64,000 bases of DNA from an uncultured Eubacteriales bacterium (lineage in GTDB: Bacteria; Bacillota; Clostridia; Peptostreptococcales; Anaerovoracaceae), in contig OMZI01000012.1 of the NCBI GenBank assembly GCA_900315485.1, positions 1 to 64,000 on the forward strand. Direction: 5' to 3'. Shown here piece by piece: positions 43,444-52,214 of this stretch. A program made the translations under genes and the position numbers. The notes under the pieces are model-generated. The model was not told the origin of the DNA, did no database searches, and saw only the letters and a list, made by a program, of their open reading frames with translations. Every line of letters begins with the position of its first letter. Position 1 is the stretch's first letter.

Positions 43444-44334
43444 CTACATTTTATCCTCAACGAACTGTTTCTTGAGTCTGAAGGATTTGACCTCAAGCTC
43501 ATAATCAGGATTATCGTTAGGGATCTCTATACCCTTGAGATCTGCAGCCGTCTTCAGCATTGTTACGGCAAGCCACGGATTTGCAACAAGAACCGGCCCG
43601 AGAAGATTGGTGAATATAGCATTGTTATATACAACACCATCTATGCCGTCCTGTCCGTTGTTGCCTCTGCCATAGATGACTGAGCCGAATCTGCTGTAAT
43701 TGGTGTTCTCATAGAACTCCACATCCGCCATCTGGATCTGTGTGCCGATGAGTTCCATGGAATATCCGCCGTATTCAGCTCTGATATCGAGGTCATTGCC
43801 GTAAACATATTCCCTCTCTTCAGAGATTGCCGGGATCATGCAGAGCCCGTCGATAGTCTCTCCGAGGCCGTTTGCTGAATCAGGATCGAATCTTCTTATC
43901 CTCTCTCCGAACATCGCCATTGTCGTTCCGGTTACAAGCATTACCTTGCCGTACGCGACGTACTCTGCAAGGCTTCTTGTATATGTGCCGATGTCCTTCA
44001 TGACGGCTTCGAACGAGCTGATCTCTCCCGGTCCGTAGAACAGGATATCGTAGTCCAGCGGATTAAAGTCTCCCGAACCCAGATCGATCCTGTGGACCTT
44101 CGGCACGAGGCCGAGATTCTGAGCATAGCGTACAAGCGCCATGACATTTCCTCTGTCTCCGTGGAGATACAGAGTGTCCGGATACATCCATGCGATGTCT
44201 ATCTCCGGCTTCAGCATGCTGATGATCCTGGTCTTGTTCTTTTCGTCTCTTGCACCTTCTTCCCTGATGATGTCCTCAACAGTCAGAAGCTGTGTATCTT
44301 TTCTGTTCTTATTCTTCTTGTTATTATCTTCCAT
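43444..44334 (-). CDS. GatD-like glutaminase subunit lacking its catalytic residues
   Basis: The 296-aa protein is the partner of the adjacent MurT. It matches GatD (MYPDTLYLHGDRGNVMALVRYAQNLGL), but has an extra charged N-terminus of about 45 residues. GatD normally has CGG at the nucleophile elbow and a catalytic His in a YLHGP-like segment. Here the sites read VTGTT (Thr135) and NLLGP, so Cys and His both appear lost. As read it could bind MurT but not release ammonia from glutamine. The ATG is one base after the murT stop, after a GGGAAG. Confidence 0.75.
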   Translation of the reverse strand: MEDNNKKNKNRKDTQLLTVEDIIREEGARDEKNKTRIISMLKPEIDIAWMYPDTLYLHGDRGNVMALVRYAQNLGLVPKVHRIDLGSGDFNPLDYDILFYGPGEISSFEAVMKDIGTYTRSLAEYVAYGKVMLVTGTTMAMFGERIRRFDPDSANGLGETIDGLCMIPAISEEREYVYGNDLDIRAEYGGYSMELIGTQIQMADVEFYENTNYSRFGSVIYGRGNNGQDGIDGVVYNNAIFTNLLGPVLVANPWLAVTMLKTAADLKGIEIPNDNPDYELEVKSFRLKKQFVEDKM

Positions 44335-44335
44335 C

Positions 44336-45721
44336 TTACTTCCCTTTCCTGACCATTTCCTGAATAATCTCAAACTTGTGAAGTGTGACGGCAAGATAAA
44401 TATTCGTGTAGCCGCAGTCCTCGATTATATCGAGTATCTCTTCCTCATCACCGGTAGGTATGATATCGACCCTGGACGGATCGACACCGCCGTACATGAA
44501 GCAGTTCGCTGCATCATATGCAACTGTATCAGTAACAAAATAGAACCGCTTTACGTTGGATCTGATGAGCTGTGAATAGTCGCAGTCGAATGCGTAGAAG
44601 GTATTCATATAGAATGGATCTATATCGTTGACTGTATCCAGCCCGATGATCACTACCTTGTCTTCCTTGTCCGCTGCGATAGTATTGATAAAGTTCTGGA
44701 ATGTCTCAGGATTCTCCTGCTTGAATCTCATGAACTTTATATGTCTGCCCTTATATGTTACCGACTCTATCCTTCCTGCAAGAAGCTTGAAGCTCTTCAG
44801 AGCCTCTGCGCACTGTGCTTCGGTGAGTCCTGCTATCTCCTTGCATGCAGCAGTGGCTGCAGCATAGTTATACAGCATATGAGGCGGATCATAAGGCATT
44901 GTGTATTCTGTTCCGTTGATGCGGAAAGTTCTTGCGGCAAAATCAGCATTTGTTGACCTGTAGTCTGCCTGTCTTCTGCGGCCTTCCTTAAGATTGCCGT
45001 TATTGTTCGTATATCCGCATTTATCGCAGTGGAATGAGCCGAGACTGTCATTGTTGTAGTAATCAAATTTGATACTGCACTGGCACTTCGGACACGGAAG
45101 AGTCACGAATGTATCGTCCTTTCTGAAGGCCTGTGAGTGCTTCTCCGCACCGTAGAATACTGTCTTAGGAGCATAATCAGCCAGTGAACAGGATCTCGGT
45201 TCATCGCCGTTCAGGAAGACATTCATGCCGAATTTCTCAATGACTCGTCTGATCTTTCTGTAGATGTAGTCCGGATCTCCGTTTCGCTGCATCTGGTCCT
45301 TGAGGATGTTCGTAACGATCAGATTGTTGCAGGGAAGCTGCTCCCTGATCTGATAGAGATATCTCTCATCAGTCTCAAAGACAAAATAATCGGCCTTGAC
45401 ATTTCCGCCAAGCGAAGAAGCCTTGAGCAGAGATGTAGCAACTCCGGTTGTAAGGTTGGCGCCTTCAAGATTGGATACTACGCTGAAACCGTTATATCTC
45501 AGGATATGAGCGACAAGATTGGTAACTGTGGACTTGCCGTCAGTTCCTGTGATGAAAATCACCTTATCGGCATCTATACCCTTGATATGGGCGATCAGTT
45601 CAGGATCAATGCGCATAGCAGTCTCACCTGCCCAGTTGGTCCCTCTGTTCTTCGCGATCAGACTTATCGCCAGATTCCCGAGCTTTCCTACTGTAATGCC
45701 TGCAGTTGTTTTAAAACTCAT
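44336..45721 (-). CDS. murT: MurT-like lipid II amidotransferase ligase subunit
   Basis: The 461-aa protein is a Mur ligase central domain (ITGTDGKSTVTNLVAHIL) with a zinc-ribbon insert (CPKC...CDKC, about 205-235) and a C-terminal DUF1727-like domain. MurT with GatD amidates the D-isoglutamate of lipid II in Gram-positive bacteria. The family loop is usually GTNGKT; GTDGKS here is a mild variant. The ATG at 45721 has a weak distant ribosome binding site. Confidence 0.9.
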   Translation of the reverse strand: MSFKTTAGITVGKLGNLAISLIAKNRGTNWAGETAMRIDPELIAHIKGIDADKVIFITGTDGKSTVTNLVAHILRYNGFSVVSNLEGANLTTGVATSLLKASSLGGNVKADYFVFETDERYLYQIREQLPCNNLIVTNILKDQMQRNGDPDYIYRKIRRVIEKFGMNVFLNGDEPRSCSLADYAPKTVFYGAEKHSQAFRKDDTFVTLPCPKCQCSIKFDYYNNDSLGSFHCDKCGYTNNNGNLKEGRRRQADYRSTNADFAARTFRINGTEYTMPYDPPHMLYNYAAATAACKEIAGLTEAQCAEALKSFKLLAGRIESVTYKGRHIKFMRFKQENPETFQNFINTIAADKEDKVVIIGLDTVNDIDPFYMNTFYAFDCDYSQLIRSNVKRFYFVTDTVAYDAANCFMYGGVDPSRVDIIPTGDEEEILDIIEDCGYTNIYLAVTLHKFEIIQEMVRKGK

Positions 45722-45827
45722 AATTATCTATCAATTCCTTTTTTTATTATATTATTCATTTTCATAAGTATACCTTGAAAAGGCTTCTCTGTGTAGTAAA
45801 AAGACACGAATCGTCTTTCAAAAGAGA

Positions 45828-45855
45828 AAGACCGGACTCTTATGAACCCGGTCTT
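45828..45855 (-). terminator. Terminator after ispH-rpsA
   Basis: AAGACCGG and CCGGTCTT enclose a 12-base loop. On the minus strand TCTCTTTTG follows. It separates the fusion gene from the murT leader. Confidence 0.9.
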
Positions 45856-45877
45856 GAATACTTATGGAAAACGACGA

Positions 45878-47899
45878 TTATTCTTCGTCCTTTGCTTCCT
45901 CAGCAACCTCTGCAGCCTCTTCAGCTGGTGCCTCTTCTTCAGGAGCTGCTTCCTCTTCAGGAAGAGCTGCCTTGATGCTCAGGCTGATTCTTCTCTTTTC
46001 AGGGTCGATCTCCATGATCTTGACCTTGACTGTCTCGCCGACCTTGAGTTCATCACTTACGTTCTCAACTCTCTTGTTAGCGATCTCGGAAATGTGAACC
46101 AGTCCATCAAGTCCTGCTTCGAGTTCAACGAATGCACCGTACTCCTTGGTCTGAACAACCTTTCCGTCGAGTACATCGCCTACCTGGTACTTGTCCCCTA
46201 CAAGAGTCCAAGGTTCAGGCTGAGTCTGCTTGAGTCCGAGAGAGATCTTGCCCTTTTCCTCGTTGAGTGAGAGGATCTTGACATTGATGATATCACCGAT
46301 CTTGAGAACTTCTTCAGGGTGCTTGAGCTTGCCCCATGAAATCTCGGAAATGTGGAGAAGTCCGTCAACTCCGCCAATATCTACGAATGCACCGTAGTCG
46401 GTGAATCTCATTACCTTACCTTCAACTACATCGCCGACATTCAGATTGCTCCAGATCTCAGCAACTGCCTTACGCTTTTCCTCTACTAGTACTGTCTTGC
46501 GAGAGAATACTGCTCTGTTACGCTTTGTATCAACTCTGATAACTCTTACATCGACATTCTGTCCGAGGAACTCATCTGCGTTCTCAACATATCTGTCGGA
46601 AAGCTGGGACATAGGGATGAAACCTGTGATTTCCTTGTAAGCTGCGATAACACCGCCGTTTACGGCTCTTACCAGCTTAACGTTGATAACATCCTTATTC
46701 TCCATTGCTTCTTCGAGCTCAGTGTAGTTCTCTACTGCTACGAGTCTCTTCTTTGAGAGGAGGATTCCGCCTTCTCCCTCATCAGACTTGATAACCTTAG
46801 CCTGGATGTCATCGCCTTCCTTGAATACGTCAGAGAGTTTCTGTCCTTCTTCGAGAACAACCTCATCAGCTCTGAGGATTCCGTCTTTCTTGCATCCCAT
46901 GTTGACGATTACTGCATCGTCCATAACCTGATCAACCTTACCGTCAATAACATCGCCTGGCTTTGGTAAACGTAAAGATTTCTCAATGTCATCCATGAAA
47001 TCCATCATCGGATTCTGTTCCATATTCTTAGTGACATTTTCGCTCATACTAGAAATAACCTCCTTGATAATCCATTCGGGCGTAGACGCGCCCGCTATAA
47101 CGCCAATTTTATTACTTTTTGAAGCTTGTTTCAATAGCTTATCGTCAGCATTTTCAATAAAAATGCTATTTTCACAATTATTTTTAGCTATTTCATACAA
47201 CTTGCCCGAGTTGGAGCTGTGCTTATCTCCCACCACGACCATCATGTCAACTTGACGGGCCAGCTGACGGCAGCTCTCCTGCCTGTCCCTCGTCGCGTTG
47301 CATATCGTCCTGCGCACATCATAGGTTTTGCCGGCTCTGTCAAACTCTGAAAGTATGTCTTCAAGAAGTTCTGCCTTGATGGTTGTCTGGCATACGATCA
47401 CAGGAATGTCAGCATTTTTATGCCCGGAAACATACTCTGCAGCTTCTTCCGCATTGCCTATAACCTCTGCCTCATATCCGCACCAGCCGCAGGTGGCTCT
47501 GACCTCCTGATGGTTTCTGTCTCCTACCATGATCACAGGTCTTCCTGCCTCATGCGCTTCACTTACGATATCATGTATCTTTTTGACAAAAACGCATGTC
47601 GTATCCACAAGTCTGATCCCGCGGCGCTCAGCTTCCTCATAGAACTCTCTCGGCTCACCGTGCGACCTGACTATAACTGTATCGCCCTCCTCTGCTTCGG
47701 AAAGCGATCCGATCATTTTGACTCCCATCGACTCCAGCCGTGAAACGACAGCGCTGTTGTGGATGAGATGTCCGCAGGTAAAAAGCCTGCCCTTTCCGTC
47801 CTGCGCGGAGGCATGCTTCTCAGCTTCTGTAAAAGCCAGATTGATGGCTCTGTCTACTCCGAAACAGAATCCGGAGTGCTCTGCTCTTATGATTTCCAA
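45878..47899 (-). CDS. ispH-rpsA: IspH-ribosomal protein S1 fusion
   Basis: The 673-aa protein joins 4-hydroxy-3-methylbut-2-enyl diphosphate reductase (about 1-285; iron-sulfur Cys12, Cys102 and Cys200) to four S1 RNA-binding domains (about 300-640) and an Ala/Glu-rich tail. This fusion is known in Clostridia. The first half makes isoprenoid precursors; the second half serves translation or another RNA role. Both halves are intact in one frame, so no assembly fault is suspected. Confidence 0.96.
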   Translation of the reverse strand: MEIIRAEHSGFCFGVDRAINLAFTEAEKHASAQDGKGRLFTCGHLIHNSAVVSRLESMGVKMIGSLSEAEEGDTVIVRSHGEPREFYEEAERRGIRLVDTTCVFVKKIHDIVSEAHEAGRPVIMVGDRNHQEVRATCGWCGYEAEVIGNAEEAAEYVSGHKNADIPVIVCQTTIKAELLEDILSEFDRAGKTYDVRRTICNATRDRQESCRQLARQVDMMVVVGDKHSSNSGKLYEIAKNNCENSIFIENADDKLLKQASKSNKIGVIAGASTPEWIIKEVISSMSENVTKNMEQNPMMDFMDDIEKSLRLPKPGDVIDGKVDQVMDDAVIVNMGCKKDGILRADEVVLEEGQKLSDVFKEGDDIQAKVIKSDEGEGGILLSKKRLVAVENYTELEEAMENKDVINVKLVRAVNGGVIAAYKEITGFIPMSQLSDRYVENADEFLGQNVDVRVIRVDTKRNRAVFSRKTVLVEEKRKAVAEIWSNLNVGDVVEGKVMRFTDYGAFVDIGGVDGLLHISEISWGKLKHPEEVLKIGDIINVKILSLNEEKGKISLGLKQTQPEPWTLVGDKYQVGDVLDGKVVQTKEYGAFVELEAGLDGLVHISEIANKRVENVSDELKVGETVKVKIMEIDPEKRRISLSIKAALPEEEAAPEEEAPAEEAAEVAEEAKDEE

Positions 47900-47921
47900 T
47901 TCAGGTTCTCCTTATGTGAAA

Positions 47922-47944
47922 GCCTGCCGGACAGACCGGCAGGC
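47922..47944 (-). terminator. Hairpin after the Mrp-like operon
   Basis: GCCTGCCGG and CCGGCAGGC enclose a five-base loop. The minus-strand continuation is only weakly T-rich (TTTCACAT). It ends the antiporter operon. Confidence 0.65.
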
Positions 47945-47964
47945 AGTTATTGACTGTTGATCGT

Positions 47965-49731
47965 TTATCTTGCCACTATTGCTGCAATTATCAGCATTGC
48001 AGCGAATACTGTAACTATGGCAGTTACTATGTCGCCGACAAGTCTGTCCTCATTCTCGAATGAGAAGTTCTTGATGCGTACGCTGCTGCTGGTTCTGGTC
48101 CAGAGAGTCGGATCTCCGAAGTGCAGTCTGAGGTATTCTGCTGCTCTGCCGCTGTGGATGCCGCACCATCTGAAGATGCTTTCAATAACATGTGAGATCT
48201 TCAGCATCAGGGTGTTGAACGGTCTTCTGTAGAACCAGTCAAAATCCACGGTCACTTCGTCGTGCGGTTTCATCTTCTTCAGATAAAGGAAGAATGGTAT
48301 CGATCCTCCGATGAAGATGGCGATGTATTCAAGAACATGTCCCATGTGATAAGGCTCTACGATCGTCTTATATGGCATAAGAGCGTAGAACTTATCCGGG
48401 AATATGCCGATCGCAACGGTAGCGGCTGTACCGAGAACCATAGCGAGGTTCATAGAGAACGGTACTTTCTTATCCACTTCTGAGACTGTCTCATCATCAC
48501 AAGGTCCGAAGAAAACAAAGTAATTGATCTTCAGTGTGATGGACAGAAGTGTACCGACGCCGCCTGCAGTAAGGAGCAGAGCCGGGATAGTATAACCCGC
48601 CTCATGGACCGCATCCATGATAAGCGCTTTGCTCACAAATCCTGAAAGACTGGGCAGACCGGCTATAGCGAGAGAACTGATAAGGAAACATCCCGCCGTG
48701 ACAGGCATCTTCTTCGCAAGTCCTCCGAGCTCGGTGATATTGCTCCTGCCCGTAGCATATATGACTGCACCGGCACCCATCATAAGCACACCCTTGAACA
48801 GAATGTTGGTGAAAGCATGTGCTGTTGCGGCGTCTATTCCGATCGCGCCGCCGACACCTGCTGCAGCTATCATCATGCCGAGCTGGCTTACGATGTGATA
48901 TGCCAGCAGTCTTCTGATGCCGTTTTCCATGATCGCCATACATGCACCATAGATAGCGACGATAGCTCCTATCCATACGAGGTCTGTCATGCCGCTCATC
49001 ATCCTCAGCATCAGATAAATTGCAGCCTTGGTAGTGAATGATGAAAGATATACAGTTCCGGTTGCAGTTGATTCAGGATAAGCGTCCGGAAGCCATGCAT
49101 GCAGAGGCGGGATAGCTGCGTTGACAGCAATTCCGATCGCTATCAGCCAGAAGCACGGCTCACCTATGCAGTCTGAAAGATGACCGAGATTGTTGTCATA
49201 GTGGAACATGTATATGATAAGTCCCGCAAGCAGCATATTGCCGCCGAATGCGTGTACCAGTATATATCTGAAGGATGCTCTCGCAGATGCCCTGTCATGC
49301 TTGCAGTAAACGACATACATCGATGCAAAAGCAGATATCTCCCAGAAAACGATCAGAGAAATACAGTCTCCTGCAAGTATGACGCCCATTACGCTGCCCG
49401 CATATACCATCGACATACCGCACTCATATCTGTGCTGGATGCCTATTCCGTATATTCCGTTGAGGATCGCTATGATGCAGAACACCAGCATGAATGTCCA
49501 TGCCAGACTGTCGAGGTGTATGAACTCCATCTGAATATACGGTGCAAGCTTATACGGAAGACTGCTGTCAGGTGTCATCTGCAGGAATGCCCACGCCGCA
49601 GTTACAGGCGCGATAATACTGAGAGGCTTTCTGAAGCCCCTCGGAAGAAGCATGACAAGAATACCGAACAGGATCATTATGATCCCCGGATGCAGTATAG
49701 TCATTAACTTGTCAGTTGTGAATCCTGCCAA
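47965..49731 (-). CDS. Mrp/Nuo antiporter-like membrane subunit (third MrpD-type protein)
   Basis: The 588-aa protein has 14 or more helices of the NuoL/M/N-MrpD type. Typical segments are IVFWEISAFASMYVVY (with the conserved Glu in helix 5), PPLHAWLPDAYPESTA and SNITELGGLAKKMP. The lysines on TM7 and TM8 that move protons are present in general form. A long C-terminal amphipathic part follows (about 490-560). It is the last gene of the operon. Confidence 0.88.
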   Translation of the reverse strand: MAGFTTDKLMTILHPGIIMILFGILVMLLPRGFRKPLSIIAPVTAAWAFLQMTPDSSLPYKLAPYIQMEFIHLDSLAWTFMLVFCIIAILNGIYGIGIQHRYECGMSMVYAGSVMGVILAGDCISLIVFWEISAFASMYVVYCKHDRASARASFRYILVHAFGGNMLLAGLIIYMFHYDNNLGHLSDCIGEPCFWLIAIGIAVNAAIPPLHAWLPDAYPESTATGTVYLSSFTTKAAIYLMLRMMSGMTDLVWIGAIVAIYGACMAIMENGIRRLLAYHIVSQLGMMIAAAGVGGAIGIDAATAHAFTNILFKGVLMMGAGAVIYATGRSNITELGGLAKKMPVTAGCFLISSLAIAGLPSLSGFVSKALIMDAVHEAGYTIPALLLTAGGVGTLLSITLKINYFVFFGPCDDETVSEVDKKVPFSMNLAMVLGTAATVAIGIFPDKFYALMPYKTIVEPYHMGHVLEYIAIFIGGSIPFFLYLKKMKPHDEVTVDFDWFYRRPFNTLMLKISHVIESIFRWCGIHSGRAAEYLRLHFGDPTLWTRTSSSVRIKNFSFENEDRLVGDIVTAIVTVFAAMLIIAAIVAR

Positions 49732-49764
49732 CCGGCGTCCTCCCCGCTTTTCTTAAGATATCTG

Positions 49765-50691
49765 TTACAGTTCACTGTCAGCAGCCTGTTCTTCAGCTGC
49801 TTCATTGATCAGGTCGAGTATTTCTCTCTTGGTAACTTTATCATGTAGCTCTATTCCCATTCCGACGGCAATCTCTGTGAGCTCCTTCTTGTTCATGTGC
49901 ATCGAAGGCTTGCGTCTTCTTTCCGTAAAGGCCTTTTCGAGGCTGTCACGTATCTCAGCATACGACTCTGTCCACTCGCTGACAGGCTCGTTCTCCGCTG
50001 CCCTGGCCTTAGCCTCATCCATAGCCGCCTTAGCCTCTTCGAGTTCTTCAGCAGCCTCTTCCTCTTCTTTTCTCTTAGGTTTCTTAGTCCTGCTTGTCTT
50101 GGCCTTGATGCTGAAGCCAAATGTCTCTTCAGGAGTCTTCGGTTCTTCAGGTTCAGCTTCAGGTTCTTCAACTGCAGGTTCCGGTTCAGGCTCCGGTTCG
50201 GTTTCTTCCGGCACTTCCGGTTCAGGCTCAGGCTCTGCTTCAGTTTCTTCAGCCACTTCCGGTTCAGGTTCAGGCTCTTCAGTGACCTCTTCTGCCTCTT
50301 TTTCAGGCTCAGCCGCTTCTTCTTCATACTTTTCAGGCTCAGAAACTGTCTCTGCGACGTCCTCTTCCTGTTCCGTATGAACTTCTATGCTCTCAGCTAT
50401 CGCATCAGGTACCTCGAGCATGATTTCTTCAGGTTCTGCTGCTTCAATATCACCGAGCTGAGCTTCAAGGTGTTTCTCCTCTATGATCTCACCTTCAGGG
50501 TTGGTCTCATGCTCTTTGGTGATACTGATGCCTCCGGCATTCAGCATGAGCTCCTCCTCCCTGAGTTCGCGGGCATTGTAATAGTCTGCAGGCCTTCTTA
50601 TAAGGGCTTGCAGTATTATCTTGCTCATGATGATCAGAATTACTGAACATATGAACGCTATTCCCAGATACTCAAGAGTTTCAAGAAGCAT
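49765..50691 (-). CDS. Membrane-anchored acidic protein with HeH/Rho-N-like C-terminus
   Basis: The 308-aa protein has one N-terminal helix (about 8-30), then an extremely acidic region of about 150 residues with Pro-Glu repeats (EPEPEPEV, EPEPEPAV), then a Lys/Arg patch (TSRTKKPKRK), a helical segment and the C-terminus RRRKPSMHMNKKELTEIAVG. It ends with TKREILDLI. That tail resembles Rho-N/HeH/SAP-like nucleic-acid folds and closely matches the tail of the MnhG-like protein of the same operon. No homologous family of the whole protein is recognised. The tail should be cytoplasmic. Confidence 0.6.
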   Translation of the reverse strand: MLLETLEYLGIAFICSVILIIMSKIILQALIRRPADYYNARELREEELMLNAGGISITKEHETNPEGEIIEEKHLEAQLGDIEAAEPEEIMLEVPDAIAESIEVHTEQEEDVAETVSEPEKYEEEAAEPEKEAEEVTEEPEPEPEVAEETEAEPEPEPEVPEETEPEPEPEPAVEEPEAEPEEPKTPEETFGFSIKAKTSRTKKPKRKEEEEAAEELEEAKAAMDEAKARAAENEPVSEWTESYAEIRDSLEKAFTERRRKPSMHMNKKELTEIAVGMGIELHDKVTKREILDLINEAAEEQAADSEL

Positions 50692-50702
50692 TGCATCTGC
50701 AC

Positions 50703-52214
50703 CTACATATATGGCATGAATATCTGATTGCCGGCCATGACAGCCAGGTCAAACAGATGAAGTCCCGCATTAGGGAATACTCCAAGGATTATGGATATTA
50801 CAGCTGTGATGATCAGCGGTACCAGCATTGCCGGAGCCGCCTCTCCGTATTTTTCAAACTCAGGATTGTCGACATTCTTCTTGAATGCAACCAGCACCAC
50901 CGGCATCAGGTATGTAAGAGCCAGAAGAGCGCTTGCAATAAGCGTGGCAACGAATACCGGCTTGCCCATTGCAACGGCACCCATAATGATATTCGCCTTG
51001 CTTACGAATCCGACGAAGAACGGGAATCCTGCGATCCCTATTGAAGCAGCCGTGAATGCGATCATCGTGTAAGGCATCCTTCTGCCTATACCGACCATCT
51101 CACGGATGTCTTTCTTATGTGTGGTAACGAATATAGCACCTGCAGCCATAAAGAGAGTGATCTTCATGAATGCATGGGCAACTATGTGGTAAAGCGCTCC
51201 CGCAGTACTGTATGGAGTCAGGATGCATATACCGAGAACGATATACGACAGCTGTCCGACAGTCGAAAATGCGAGTCTTGCCTTGAGATTGTATTTTCTC
51301 ATCGCGATAAACGATGAAACTATTATTGTAAACACGGCCATCCACGCCAGTATTTCAGCTCCCTTGCAGGCTTTCGCAGCCTCAGGACCGAATACATACA
51401 GCACCACTCTGAGAGTGCAGAAGGCTCCGGCCTTGACTACGGCTACTGCATGCAGAAGCGCGCTTACCGGTGTAGGCGCGACCATCGCAGCAGGAAGCCA
51501 GCTGTGGAGCGGCATAACACCTGCTTTGACCATACCTGCTCCTACCATCATGAAGAACACGAGCAGCATCCACGGCATCGGCATCATATCAGGCTTGATA
51601 AATCCGCCCGGTGTGAATTCCATCGTGCCGGTGACTGCATAGACTATTACTATGCCTGCGAAGAATATCTGTCCGCTTATCAGAGTATATGCCAGATACT
51701 TTCTGCCTGACATCGTGCCTTCAGCATCCCTGTAGTGCACAACGAGCGGATAAGTTGCTACTGTCAGAACTTCAAAGAAGATGAAAAATGTTATCAGGTT
51801 GGCGGCAAAACAGAGTCCCGTAGCTGCGCACAGGCACATAGCGAATGCTGCATAGTAGCCTGTCTGGTTCTGCTCTCCGTGCCCTCTCATGTATCCGATC
51901 GAATAGATCGATGTCAGTATCCAGAGCGTGGATGCGACGCACGCGAAGACCATTCCCGCCGCATCGACATTGAACGCGAAAGATACTCCCTTTACGATGC
52001 TGAAGAGTTCAAGTCTGATTTCCGTGCCCGCAAGAACAGCAGGGATCATTGAATATACGATGATGATCTTAAGGACTGCTGCTGTGAGGGTTATTCCCTC
52101 TCTTGCATTAGGACGTATATGCTCGCCGAGAACATATATCAGGCCGGATGCAATGAGCGATACAAGGACAGCATACAGAGGTCTCAGTTCAAGTGCTGTG
52201 AGGTAGTTCATCAT
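50703..52214 (-). CDS. MrpD-type antiporter subunit (copy 2)
   Basis: The 503-aa membrane protein belongs to the NuoN/MrpD family, with FFEVLTVATYPLV (conserved Glu), PLHSWLPAAMVAPTPVSALLHA and FSTVGQLSYIVLG. Its start overlaps the previous gene's stop by four bases. It carries the conserved Lys/His of the half-channels and probably translocates Na+ or H+. Confidence 0.9.
   Translation of the reverse strand: MMNYLTALELRPLYAVLVSLIASGLIYVLGEHIRPNAREGITLTAAVLKIIIVYSMIPAVLAGTEIRLELFSIVKGVSFAFNVDAAGMVFACVASTLWILTSIYSIGYMRGHGEQNQTGYYAAFAMCLCAATGLCFAANLITFFIFFEVLTVATYPLVVHYRDAEGTMSGRKYLAYTLISGQIFFAGIVIVYAVTGTMEFTPGGFIKPDMMPMPWMLLVFFMMVGAGMVKAGVMPLHSWLPAAMVAPTPVSALLHAVAVVKAGAFCTLRVVLYVFGPEAAKACKGAEILAWMAVFTIIVSSFIAMRKYNLKARLAFSTVGQLSYIVLGICILTPYSTAGALYHIVAHAFMKITLFMAAGAIFVTTHKKDIREMVGIGRRMPYTMIAFTAASIGIAGFPFFVGFVSKANIIMGAVAMGKPVFVATLIASALLALTYLMPVVLVAFKKNVDNPEFEKYGEAAPAMLVPLIITAVISIILGVFPNAGLHLFDLAVMAGNQIFMPYM

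Noticed and set aside
45878-47899. IspH-S1 join as an assembly artefact
   Set aside because: The fusion is established in Clostridia, the frame is continuous and both halves have intact key residues.
49893-50646. Long open frames on both strands opposite the acidic repeat (144 and 249 aa)
   Set aside because: They are by-products of the Glu/Pro/Lys-rich repeat composition; the translations are low-complexity (Phe/Arg/Ser or Lys/Arg runs) and have no ribosome binding sites.
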